Of a stretch of DNA of 64,000 nucleotides, positions 53,992 to 62,884 are shown in pieces. Numbering within the stretch: position 1 is the first letter of the stretch; each line of letters opens with the position of its first letter. Below the pieces are notes generated by a model, which was not told the DNA's origin, did not search any database, and saw only the letters and a program-made list of their open reading frames with translations. A program made the translations under genes and the position numbers. Origin of the DNA: JAFDBW01 sp963723355 (GTDB taxonomy: Bacteria > Desulfobacterota > Desulfuromonadia > Desulfuromonadales > BM103); contig CAVRQQ010000005.1 of the NCBI GenBank assembly GCA_963723355.1, positions 1 to 64,000 of the forward strand. Reading direction: 5' to 3'.

Positions 53992-55155
53992 TCACTTGCT
54001 CCTGGAAACGAGATTAAGATAAAGATCACGGAAGGCGGCAGACATCCTGCGAAGGCTGAATTCCTCTTCTGCTCTGCATCGCGCGTTGGCGCCCATGATT
54101 TCCGATTGAGCAGGATTGCCAACCACCTCACACAAGGCGCGTGCCAGGGCTGCCGCGTCGCCGAAGGGAACCAGAACCCCTTGCCTTGCCTGCGTAATGA
54201 GCTGCGGATTCGCGCCCACCTCTGTCGCCACAACCGGCAAGCCGCAGGCCATGGCTTCCAACACCGCATAACTCAGCCCTTCCGTGTCACTGTTAAGCAC
54301 AAAAACATCCAGTGCAGGCAGGAGACGGGCTATATCAGTCCGCCGCCCCAAAAACAGAACCCGCTCGGCAACGTGAGGCCCCAGATCCTGACATTTTTGC
54401 CGCAATTCACCCTCAAGGGGGCCATCTCCTACCAGCACCAGGAAAGCCTCGCCTACGTTTGCATCAAGTGTCCGCGCAAACGCCTCAATCAACCCCTGGT
54501 GATTTTTAACCGGACGAAGGGCCGCCACGCAACCGATTAAAATCCCGGTCTCGGGGAGGTCAAGATTCCGGCGAAGCTGTTTTTTTTCATCCCGTGAGGC
54601 AACCGGAGTAAAAACATCGGTATCAATACCATTGTCTATTACGCGGATACGATTCCGCGTAATGCCCGTCAAATCCGCCATCAGGTCAGCCGCCGGCGCC
54701 GCCACCGCAGTCATTCCGTCGCTAAGGCATGCCGCCAGGCGCAGCAGAGCACGCCTGAGCGGCGAAAAGCGCAATTGCGCCTGCTCTACGCCGTGAAAAG
54801 TCTGAAGACAGCGGCAGCCCGCCAGAGAAGATGCGAGCGCAGCATCCAACCAAGGCGCAAGATTGTTTACATGAACGATGTCGACACCTTGCTGACGGAA
54901 GAGACGTGCCAGCGGCCAGAAGGCCGAGCGCACTTTGCCCTTGAAACCCATGACGTGGCAGGGCGCGGCATCGCCGAGTTCATCGCGCAGCCGCAGATCG
55001 TCACCGAGGATACAGAGGGAATGGGTCACATCCTCGCCCGGAAAGGCCTGAATCAGCCGGATCACCCCCATCTCCGCCCCGCCCGGACCGAGATTGCCCA
55101 GCACATGCATGACATGCAACGGTTTCCGCGATGGTTGTTCGTTGCTGTTCATCAT
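53992..55155 (-). CDS. GT4 family glycosyltransferase
   Basis: The start ATG 55155 or 55152 follows GAGAGG and lies 5-8 bases past the end of the deacetylase gene. The ORF's first in-frame ATG would run 105 bases into that gene. The protein is about 388 residues. The N-terminal half holds LHVMHVLGNLGPGGAEMGV, the sugar-acceptor loop. The C-terminal half has GCVAALRPVKNHQGLIEAF and the GT-B Ex7E region EGLSYAVLEAMACGLPVVATEVG. It resembles the sugar-transferase family of exosortase loci (TIGR03088). Sugar specificity cannot be read. Confidence 0.9.
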   Translation of the reverse strand: MMNSNEQPSRKPLHVMHVLGNLGPGGAEMGVIRLIQAFPGEDVTHSLCILGDDLRLRDELGDAAPCHVMGFKGKVRSAFWPLARLFRQQGVDIVHVNNLAPWLDAALASSLAGCRCLQTFHGVEQAQLRFSPLRRALLRLAACLSDGMTAVAAPAADLMADLTGITRNRIRVIDNGIDTDVFTPVASRDEKKQLRRNLDLPETGILIGCVAALRPVKNHQGLIEAFARTLDANVGEAFLVLVGDGPLEGELRQKCQDLGPHVAERVLFLGRRTDIARLLPALDVFVLNSDTEGLSYAVLEAMACGLPVVATEVGANPQLITQARQGVLVPFGDAAALARALCEVVGNPAQSEIMGANARCRAEEEFSLRRMSAAFRDLYLNLVSRSK

Positions 55156-55159
55156 CCTC

Positions 55160-56158
55160 TCAAGCCAGCCGGTCCCAGAGCTGGCCGCCGAAGCGCAGCA
55201 AAGAAAGATGTCTGGGTACCCGGGGAAGTCGATCGCTTCTGTCGTGGACCATTTGCGCAAGCTCTGCGCTGCTCAGATCGCCGAAAGCGCGTACCGCGAA
55301 ATCCGCGGTGTTTTCGGACAGAAAGCGGCATAACTTTTCAAAGCGGCGGATCACATGCGTGCGGGGGCGCATCTTGCGGTACTGTACATCGTATGCCCGG
55401 ACAAAACTGAACGAATGCAGGATCACCGTCAGGTGGCGTGGCCCGTTTTCCCGGCTCGCCCGCAAGACGTGCCGCATTTCCTCAAAGCTAACGCCATTGA
55501 TGTCAAGCGGCATACGCCGCGCCGGACGCAACCCCGTCTCTTCCTGAAAATTGGTTACCGGAAACTCATAGATTCTATCGCGTAGCATCAGGTCGTTGAT
55601 TCCCCAGTCCGGCATCAGGCAGGGGCCACCAAGAAACGCCCCATTATAGCTGCTGTCGATCAGGAAACCGTTTGCCGCAAGCGCCTTCAGCGTGTCAGCG
55701 TTGGCCCCGAAACAACCGGCGCGGAACGCTGCGACATGCGGCGCCCCGTAACTCTCCAGCGTCTGTCGCGCCTCGCGCAGCATTTCAACCTGCCGCTTTA
55801 GGGGATAAGCGCCGGTCAAATCAGAATACTGTATATCCTGGGGTCGTTCCAGCGTGAAATTTAGATAGTTCGGATGCAGATGTAACTGGACATCGTGGCC
55901 GCGTTTTAAAATGAATTCAACGACCTCCCGCGTTTCATTTACGCCGAAGAAGTACTTGTTGAACACCTCTACAAAAAAGGTGATTTTCAAATGGTAGCGG
56001 TCTGCGATATCCAAGATCAGCCCAATGCCGTATTCCCTCTCGCCGATCCGGCCATAAATGCGCCGGTCATTACCAACCGGTTTGAGAGCCGGGTCTGAAA
56101 ACGCTCCACCGATGCTGTGTTCGGTATCGACGGTTATGTATACGTTGGATTTATGCAT
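55160..56158 (-). CDS. polysaccharide deacetylase-like protein
   Basis: The start ATG 56158 gives VYITVDTEHSIGG at the N-terminus, so the metal-site Asp lies near residue 9. The frame also extends 33 bases upstream without support. The protein is about 332 residues. HDVQLHLHPNYLNF supplies the two metal His as in carbohydrate esterase 4-type deacetylases, and AFRAGCFGAN and LILHSFSF follow in the right order. It should remove acetyl groups from a sugar polymer or precursor. The polymer and cell location are not certain, as no signal peptide is seen. Confidence 0.85.
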   Translation of the reverse strand: MHKSNVYITVDTEHSIGGAFSDPALKPVGNDRRIYGRIGEREYGIGLILDIADRYHLKITFFVEVFNKYFFGVNETREVVEFILKRGHDVQLHLHPNYLNFTLERPQDIQYSDLTGAYPLKRQVEMLREARQTLESYGAPHVAAFRAGCFGANADTLKALAANGFLIDSSYNGAFLGGPCLMPDWGINDLMLRDRIYEFPVTNFQEETGLRPARRMPLDINGVSFEEMRHVLRASRENGPRHLTVILHSFSFVRAYDVQYRKMRPRTHVIRRFEKLCRFLSENTADFAVRAFGDLSSAELAQMVHDRSDRLPRVPRHLSLLRFGGQLWDRLA

Positions 56159-56200
56159 GTTTTTGGTTTTGTCCCCGTGGAGGCACGACACGCCGTCCCT

Positions 56201-57283
56201 CTAGATCACCATATCGTTCAATAACGGCACCAGCACATCACGCACATTTGCAGCGGAATATTTATTGGCCTCTTTGCGGCCGTTGGCGATGAGACTTTGA
56301 GCTAACCGTGGTTGCTCCAGCAGGTCAATCACCCGTGCCGCAAGGGCTTCGTCATCGTCAAGATCCAACAGCAGGCCGGTGACTCCATCCTCGACCATGT
56401 ACGGGATGCCTCCGGCACGGGTCGAGACGATCGGTAGACCGCAGGCGTAGGCCTCCAGCACTGTACCCGGCAGGTTGTCCACGTTGGAGGCATTGACCGC
56501 GATGTCGTTTTCGTCGTAAAGAGCCTGAATTTGCGCATGCTCGACCCTCCCGTAAAAGGTCACCGCTTTCTGCAGGCCCATCTCCTTCACCAGATTTTCC
56601 AGCATCTCGCGTTGGCTGCCGTCGCCGACCACGGCCAGAGTCGCCTCGGAATATCGTTCACGCATCCTTGCGAAGGCACGGATCACGCAGGCGACATTGT
56701 AGATTTCCTCCAGGCTGCGGCTCACGATCAGGCGCGGGCGCAGCGGCTCTCTCCGCCGAAAAGTGAATTGCTCAAGATCGGCAATATTGGGCACGATCAA
56801 GGGACTGATATCAAACGCATCCTCGAAGGCCTGCTGGAGGAACCGCGAAGGGGTGGTGATCACATCGATCCGCCGGATGATGGGTGCCACCAACTTGCCC
56901 CAACGGTTGAAAAACCGTCGCGCATCCCCACCCCGGGCGCTCAGGATGACCGGCTTTCCCGACAGTTTGATCTGCACAAGCGCCGGATAAGTCACCCACC
57001 AGAAAAAATTGATAAATCCGGAGAGGAAGTAAACCACGTCCGCCCGCTTCAACGCCTTGTTCAGCGTGACCATGAACAGCACATGATTGACCAGAGTACG
57101 CAGCCCCGGCACCCGCGTTACCCATTTCAGAACATCTGGAAAGCGGGTGTTGGTGCGCACGCCGTTGACCTCGAATCCGGCCTCCTCCAGTAAGGTGATC
57201 AACTTTCGCGCCTGGATGGCCATGCCGCCGTAGGGGGGCGGAAACGGCGAAATCAGGCAGACTGTTTTTTTCCGGGAATTCAA
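56201..57283 (-). CDS. GT4 family glycosyltransferase
   Basis: The 360-residue GT-B protein opens VCLISPFPPPYGGMAIQARKL (the N-terminal Gly-rich loop) and carries IVSRSLEEIYNV at the start of the second domain, PGTVLEAYACGLPIVSTRAGG with Ex7E, and EDGVTGLLLDLDD, all diagnostic. A hydrophobic segment near 80-100 suggests membrane association. It is encoded between heparinase-like and deacetylase genes with about 75 and 42 bases of spacing. Confidence 0.92.
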   Translation of the reverse strand: MNSRKKTVCLISPFPPPYGGMAIQARKLITLLEEAGFEVNGVRTNTRFPDVLKWVTRVPGLRTLVNHVLFMVTLNKALKRADVVYFLSGFINFFWWVTYPALVQIKLSGKPVILSARGGDARRFFNRWGKLVAPIIRRIDVITTPSRFLQQAFEDAFDISPLIVPNIADLEQFTFRRREPLRPRLIVSRSLEEIYNVACVIRAFARMRERYSEATLAVVGDGSQREMLENLVKEMGLQKAVTFYGRVEHAQIQALYDENDIAVNASNVDNLPGTVLEAYACGLPIVSTRAGGIPYMVEDGVTGLLLDLDDDEALAARVIDLLEQPRLAQSLIANGRKEANKYSAANVRDVLVPLLNDMVI

Positions 57284-57356
57284 AAAATCGACTCCATGGT
57301 GTTCTTTGCCTTTGTATGGGTGCCAGATTGGATGCAGGCAGCACGTTAGTGCGCCC

Positions 57357-60044
57357 CTACGGTCCTGGCGTGATGTTTACCGCCGTGGGCGAATCGGCTG
57401 AGAATGCCAGGGTTCCTTCCGGCGTGCTATCCAAGCGCAACCGCTCTAAAGCCATGCCGTTCTCGCGTAACATTTCCACGGTGTGAGGCGCTCCTTTTTC
57501 AAGCCCTACGATCAGATGCCGGGTCTTTCCCCTGGTGGGCAATGCGTACCGGGTTTCGCCTTTCAAACCGCCATGTTCGACAAACATCACCACCCGGTCT
57601 TCAATCAGAACTCCCGTCATGCGCTTATCGTCACTGCGGAGTCCGGTCGCTTTCGGTGCCTGTGCCCCTTTCCGGTCGGTCGGCGTCAGCAGGTGCAGGA
57701 AGGAATCATATCTGTTTTCCTCCGTCGGGCTGACTTCCATCCGCCAGTTGCCCGGATGCACCTTGGAACCGTCTTTGAGCACGCCGTACAGCTTTTTAAT
57801 GTTCGGCAGGGGATTCTTCCCGTCCACCCGGAAACGGTATGATTGGCTGGTCGTCCTGAAAGTAAACCGATCAGCTTTTTTCGGTTGCCCCTGCCAGTTT
57901 TCGGCCGGAATCAGCAGTGAATAGCTTTTTGAGAAGAACAGCTTGCCCAGGCTACCGTGCCCGTCGGCACCGGTCTGCGAACCGGTCACCTTGAACTCCT
58001 TGTCACTGGTAAATTCTATCGTCCACTCTTCGGCCCTTGCGGCGTCGGTGACAAGGGTTCCGCCCATCGCCTCATACTGACCCGTCACCGACTTTTCAAG
58101 ACGGGCATCGCCCCGATTGCCCGGGGCGGGCTTTATTTCACTCAACGAAGGCGTTCCCCCGACGACACGCAGGGACGCTTTTTCAGGAAATAGAGTTTCA
58201 ACGAACAACGTTCCCTCACCGTTGTCGATGCGCAACCGGCCGGCCGGATAGGTGATGATGTGCCCCGGCACCTCTTCGCCGCTTTTCTGCATCTCGACCT
58301 GTGGCACGCCGATGGTGTGCAGTAGCCAGCGTTTCTCATAGGCAGGATCGAGGGCGTTTACCCGGTCGAAAATTAGCAGGTACTTTTTATCGAGAAACAC
58401 CAGATCACGGCTGACGTGATCGAGTTTCGGCTTATTTCCGGGATAGGAAAATTCCGGATTGTTGTAGGCCATGGTCGCATCGCCTGAAGCGTAGGTATAG
58501 CCCTCGCCCACCTCCCATCCCTGCATGGTGCCGGTCTCGAAATGGTGCTGATGATCCTTGCGATACAGGTATTTTTCAAAGGAAAAGCAGTTCTCCGCCG
58601 AGCCATGATCAGAATGCATGAAACAGGTGCGCTGTCCACCGAATTCCGGGATCCAGCCACCGTCATTGGGCACGCCGTTGCTGTTAGCCGCGCCCGGCGG
58701 TATCCAACTTTTTTCCTCCGGCTGAATCACCAGCATCGCGTTAGAACCGATCGTCGGGCGGTAATAGAACTGCATGTGCGGACCCCAGTAGGCATCGTAG
58801 ATACCACTCTGCACCGCCAGCGCGCCGCCCCGGTAGATGGTGAAGGCGTTCTGGTTGTGAAACTGGTGCGACCAGAAGTAATCGCCGCACTTGAAATCGA
58901 TCAAGGTCTCGCCCTCGCCCCAACCGCTACGCATCTGCGCATAGCCGACGCCTTCCCTGCCCCAGAGCTGCGACAGGGGGATGGTGCGTTCATCGACCTC
59001 GCGGGCGTGCATTTCAGGCGAATAAAAGATGAACTGCCAGATGCCCGCCCACCAGGGCATTTTTTTTAGATAGGACAGCGCTGCAATGCCATTAACATCC
59101 TGATAAGCGTAAGTGATCGGCAAAGCCCCATCTCGCATCCCTTTGATAAATGGTGAGTAGCTGAAACCGCCCGTCTCCAGGGGGCCTGACTTGCCATAGC
59201 TTGCGCCCAGGAGAAAATAAAGATGCTTGCGCAGCCAGTCCCCCTGTTCATCTGCAATGACCTGGTAAAGGTTATCATTCGTCGCCGTCGACCAGAGGTG
59301 AACCAGGGTCATAAGCTTGGCCGGGCCCTGGGAATAATAGGCCCACCCACCCTGCCAAGCGCCCTCGTTCAGCTGCCAGCCAGGCATAAGGTTCTTCTTA
59401 AGATAGCCGCCAGCCAGCGCCAGGAATTCTTCCGCCTCATCGCGATGTCCATGCAGCGCCAGACCGGCTGCTGCCAGATCGGTGACCGGACCATAGCCGA
59501 AATGGCTCCACATATCCTGATACTGTTCGCCTTTGCGGATTGCGGCTTTGCCCCAGTTGACCAGTTTGTCTTCAATCAACCGTTTGTCCCCGTCGGTGAA
59601 ATTGGGGCTGTTGTAAATCCAGTCGTAAATAGTGGCCAGGGTCTGCAGATACCCCGGCCAATAACCCTTCTCGCCCTTCATCTTTTCAACAATAGGCACC
59701 ACCAGTGATTCGTCTTCGGTCACCAAGTAGCGAAAAGCCCATTCCAGCCAAGGCTTGCGATCCCAGGCTTTACGGCCCAGGTAGGTTTTCAGGGGAGGTT
59801 CTTGCGCCCACTGCTTCAATTCAGAAAGGCTTGGCCCATGCGACCAGGGTTCGCGACGTACAAACAGTCGCGGATGCCCTTCCACCAACCGGGGCAATTC
59901 GCTTTTTTGCAGGGCGGTGGCGCGATAGGTCGTTGCAAAACCCTCACTGGTATTGGCCTGTTCGCAACTCATCATCAGCAACAAAAAAGGAGTAACCGCG
60001 ACCATCAGCCAACGTTGTGAAACGACAGAGACAAGGCGCTTCAT
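57357..60044 (-). CDS. heparinase II/III-like lipoprotein
   Basis: The start ATG 60044 overlaps the preceding gene's stop (ATGA) and opens a signal with lipobox LLMMSC (residues about 18-23). The frame's first ATG, 111 bases upstream, lies inside that gene. The protein is about 895 residues. An alpha/alpha-toroid region (LATIYDWIYNSPNFTDGDKRLI, MWSHFGYGPVTDLAA) is followed by the heparinase II/III-like beta domain (HQFHNQNAFTIYRGGALAVQSG, with His at the active site). It could trim or degrade the exopolysaccharide at the cell surface. Confidence 0.87.
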   Translation of the reverse strand: MKRLVSVVSQRWLMVAVTPFLLLMMSCEQANTSEGFATTYRATALQKSELPRLVEGHPRLFVRREPWSHGPSLSELKQWAQEPPLKTYLGRKAWDRKPWLEWAFRYLVTEDESLVVPIVEKMKGEKGYWPGYLQTLATIYDWIYNSPNFTDGDKRLIEDKLVNWGKAAIRKGEQYQDMWSHFGYGPVTDLAAAGLALHGHRDEAEEFLALAGGYLKKNLMPGWQLNEGAWQGGWAYYSQGPAKLMTLVHLWSTATNDNLYQVIADEQGDWLRKHLYFLLGASYGKSGPLETGGFSYSPFIKGMRDGALPITYAYQDVNGIAALSYLKKMPWWAGIWQFIFYSPEMHAREVDERTIPLSQLWGREGVGYAQMRSGWGEGETLIDFKCGDYFWSHQFHNQNAFTIYRGGALAVQSGIYDAYWGPHMQFYYRPTIGSNAMLVIQPEEKSWIPPGAANSNGVPNDGGWIPEFGGQRTCFMHSDHGSAENCFSFEKYLYRKDHQHHFETGTMQGWEVGEGYTYASGDATMAYNNPEFSYPGNKPKLDHVSRDLVFLDKKYLLIFDRVNALDPAYEKRWLLHTIGVPQVEMQKSGEEVPGHIITYPAGRLRIDNGEGTLFVETLFPEKASLRVVGGTPSLSEIKPAPGNRGDARLEKSVTGQYEAMGGTLVTDAARAEEWTIEFTSDKEFKVTGSQTGADGHGSLGKLFFSKSYSLLIPAENWQGQPKKADRFTFRTTSQSYRFRVDGKNPLPNIKKLYGVLKDGSKVHPGNWRMEVSPTEENRYDSFLHLLTPTDRKGAQAPKATGLRSDDKRMTGVLIEDRVVMFVEHGGLKGETRYALPTRGKTRHLIVGLEKGAPHTVEMLRENGMALERLRLDSTPEGTLAFSADSPTAVNITPGP

Positions 60045-60657
60045 GATGCGGCACACGTATCCGGGGCTTCCAGGTTTTTGCACACGAACGCCATCAACTC
60101 GTGAAAGATGGCCGTTGCTGTTTTCAAACGCCCCTTGCCGAGATTCTGTCGACAAAGACAGGCGAGGCTAACCAATTCAGCTATGTAAAATGCCTTCTGG
60201 TCGAGATTCAACAGAGTCATCAGTTTGATTTCCAGCGCAGTCAAGCAGGCCGCCAGCTCCGGTTTTTTTTCCATGGCGGCCATATCCGGGGTATTGAATT
60301 TAAGATATTCTGTAAATACCAAGCCCAAAGCGAGATTCTGATCGAGAAAAGCCGCCCGCTTCTCCAGGCTGCCGAGCAGCAATTCATCATCAGCGTCAAG
60401 AAAACAGATATAATCGCCACATGCTTCCCACAAGCCGCGGTTTCTAGCCGCCCCTGGTCCTGAATTGACTTGATGAATAGACCTAACAGGTCGGTTCTGA
60501 GAGTACCCCCCAACCACACTCTGGTGTCATCCTTTGAGCCGTCATCAATTACTAACACCTCAAGATTCGGGTACTCTTGAGCCAGAATCGAATCGAGGGC
60601 CTCGGAGATGAATGCCGCAGCGTTATATGCCGGGATGACAATATTATTTTTTTTCAT
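60041..60657 (-). CDS. GT2 family glycosyltransferase (one frameshift)
   Basis: From ATG 60657 the frame reads NNIVIPAYNAAAFISEALDS and VLVIDDGSKDDT, the GT-A nucleotide site, then loses register near 60520 in a G-rich run. The second frame continues VNSGPGAARNRGLWEACGDY, then ICFLDADDELL, with the DxD metal site, to the TGA at 60041-60043. Total about 205 residues, shorter than usual for GT2. The ends overlap the next gene (ATGA) and the previous gene by about 14 bases, so the intact reading is convincing. Confidence 0.78.
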
Positions 60658-61582
60658 TTTTGCTCTTCTCAAAGTGCTGCATCAGACGTCCGTAATTAAA
60701 GTAGAGCCGCATGCCGGCTTCAAGTTCATTGGTTTTTTTCCGACATTTCGTAATCGCGTACGCCACGGCATCTTCGCCGACGCGCCTCATCAGGTAACGT
60801 GGCATGCCTAATAATCGCGGCGCCGTTATCAAAGACGAATCCGTCTGCACATCGCCGCGCCCTGCCCGCAAGGCACGCTGCAGCAGCCACTTGGAACTCA
60901 TCTGCTCCGGCCTGATCTGATGATAGACCAAAGCTTCCGGCAAATAAACCGGTGGATGTCCAGCTTCAAAAAGACGCAAAACGAATTCCGTCTCGCTACC
61001 CATGATGTAATTCTTTTTCTGACTCGGACCGATATCAGTATTGAAGCGCCAACCATCATCGAATATTTTTTTCCGAACAGTCATATTGGGCCCAAAAACT
61101 TTTTTAGGCTCATATTCGCCTTCGCTATGGTCCCAATCGGCTATAGCATAAGCACCTATTAAAAAAGGGTTTTTCGTATCATGCGGTTGAAAACCCTCCG
61201 GCCAATGCGGCAAAATTCGACCACCAAAAACCATATGTTCTGGCCAGCGCTGAGCACCCTGCCACAACTGCTGCAGCCAATCGGGTGTCACAATAATATC
61301 GTCGTCGGTAAAAACGATCAGTTGGCCCTGAACCTTGTCGAGTACGCTATTAAGAGCATTATTTTTACCGACCTCAAGTTCCACAAGATAGTTTACAGGG
61401 AGTTTATAGGCCCAGGCTTGAACAACTTTTTCTGTAGCAGAATCACCGGCATTATCGACTACCCATAATTCCCATTCCAAGGAAGTACAGTCAAACTGAC
61501 TAAAACTTTCAAGGGTTTTTTTTAAAATATCCTGTCGTTTATATGTGGCAAGAACTATTGAAACATCCATCACTCTGTCCAT
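60644..61582 (-). CDS. GT2 family glycosyltransferase
   Basis: The 312-residue GT-A protein shows VSIVLATYKRQDILKKTLES, LWVVDNAGDSA, LEVGKNNALNSVLDK and the metal-binding IVFTDDDIIV. A PNMTVRKKIF region and MGSETEFVLRLFEAGH supply the acceptor and catalytic base positions. The first ATG or the one four codons later may be the start. It is followed, with overlap, by the second GT2 gene. Confidence 0.92.
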   Translation of the reverse strand: MDRVMDVSIVLATYKRQDILKKTLESFSQFDCTSLEWELWVVDNAGDSATEKVVQAWAYKLPVNYLVELEVGKNNALNSVLDKVQGQLIVFTDDDIIVTPDWLQQLWQGAQRWPEHMVFGGRILPHWPEGFQPHDTKNPFLIGAYAIADWDHSEGEYEPKKVFGPNMTVRKKIFDDGWRFNTDIGPSQKKNYIMGSETEFVLRLFEAGHPPVYLPEALVYHQIRPEQMSSKWLLQRALRAGRGDVQTDSSLITAPRLLGMPRYLMRRVGEDAVAYAITKCRKKTNELEAGMRLYFNYGRLMQHFEKSKNEKK

Positions 61583-61617
61583 TCTTTTAGCGGATTGAAC
61601 CTTCTATGAATTGCAAA

Positions 61618-62884
61618 TCACAACCCGATTTTATTTTTAATTTTCCTCAAAATCTTATCAATCTTCACCGCCCTAACAATCTGATTAGACGTCTTTGTCT
61701 TAAAATGAGTATCTTGCCAGCGAATTTGTCCCATCACGAAATCTCTAATGCCACTTATGTTGATATCTTCATATTTCCCATCTATGCCAAAATCAGGGAC
61801 ATAATTTTTCAAATTCTGTCTGGCTTTTGTGAATGCGGTCCATTGCCTGCGCCTTAATTCAACATGTTGCCCTGTAAAAATTTGTTCAGAACTAACTTTC
61901 TCTAATTTTAGATACTCAGCTTTTACGGCAGCCTCAATTAATGACAAAGCGTCTGTTGTTCGGGCAAGCAGTACAGAGTAACCTTCACTTTTTTCTTTGA
62001 CGCCCCAAGCATCACCTAAAGCGATATCAGACAGAACGTTCATTTTGTCAAAACAAAGTCGACAACGCGAGGGTGTGAAATAATCTTTAATTTCCTCACG
62101 TTCATTTGACGGCAACTGAACGAGTTCATTTGTATTTGAGGTAATACAAACATTCCCTGGGAATTTACCTTTTGTTCTGTCTTTATAAATAAATTTTTTA
62201 ACTTTTTTCCTAGGTAACTTACTTTGACTAATAAGATAATCCATCCCACTAAATGCTAAAGTTCGATCACAAAACAGCCCGATAGTCGGTTTAATCGCTG
62301 TTTCCCAATACGTATTGAACTGTTGAACATTACGAATACTATGCAAATGACAAGGCAAGCCGACCACTGCTAAATCTTTACCGTCTTGCCCAATCTCATG
62401 CGGATCGCGCTGTTTAATGCGACCGGGCAATATTTGGACCCTTGGCTTGATATAATTCTTCCTTATTGTGAGCCCAATAGTGTTCGGGGCGCAGCGTGCC
62501 ATCCTCGGGCATTCTGTTAACAAGGGCTTTGTCAACACGCCCTGATTCAAGCATAAATGCAAGCAGAGCGGTTACAACACCACCACTTTGCCCCCGTTCG
62601 TGAATCTCAGAATCTGTCGCATGTCCACAATATGCTGCCAGCACTTCTCCTTTAAAAGGATCAACCTCTTCAGACAACAATCCTGGCGCAAGACCCGCCC
62701 CTCCACACCCACTTAAACACAGGCCACATGCAACGCAGGCTTCGATATCCACTTGGAAAAAGTAAACCACTTGGGGTCTCCGCCATAGCGATTGCCTCAT
62801 AGGGACAGAGGGCCGCGCAAGTGCCACAACTGGTGCAAAGGCCCCCAGAAACTACGCCTTCAATGCTATCCGTTGTAATGTTCA
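61618..62884 (-). CDS. FrhB-like coenzyme F420 hydrogenase/dehydrogenase beta-subunit protein (frameshifted)
   Basis: Pieces in three frames join. An N-terminal ferredoxin motif CTSCGTCAALCPYEAIA is followed, after a shift near 62760, by a second Cys cluster (CVACGLCLSGC), then GQSGGVVTALLAFML. Shifts near 62445 and 62380 lead through GSKYCPVALNS to VVGLPCHLHSIRN and on to the C-terminal part with CRLCFDKMNVLSDIALGDAWG. The length (about 420 residues) matches FrhB-like proteins found in polysaccharide clusters beside pyruvyl transferases. The start near 62880 is unclear (a CTG or ATT), overlapping the previous stop. It probably transfers electrons to a sugar-modifying reaction. Confidence 0.72.
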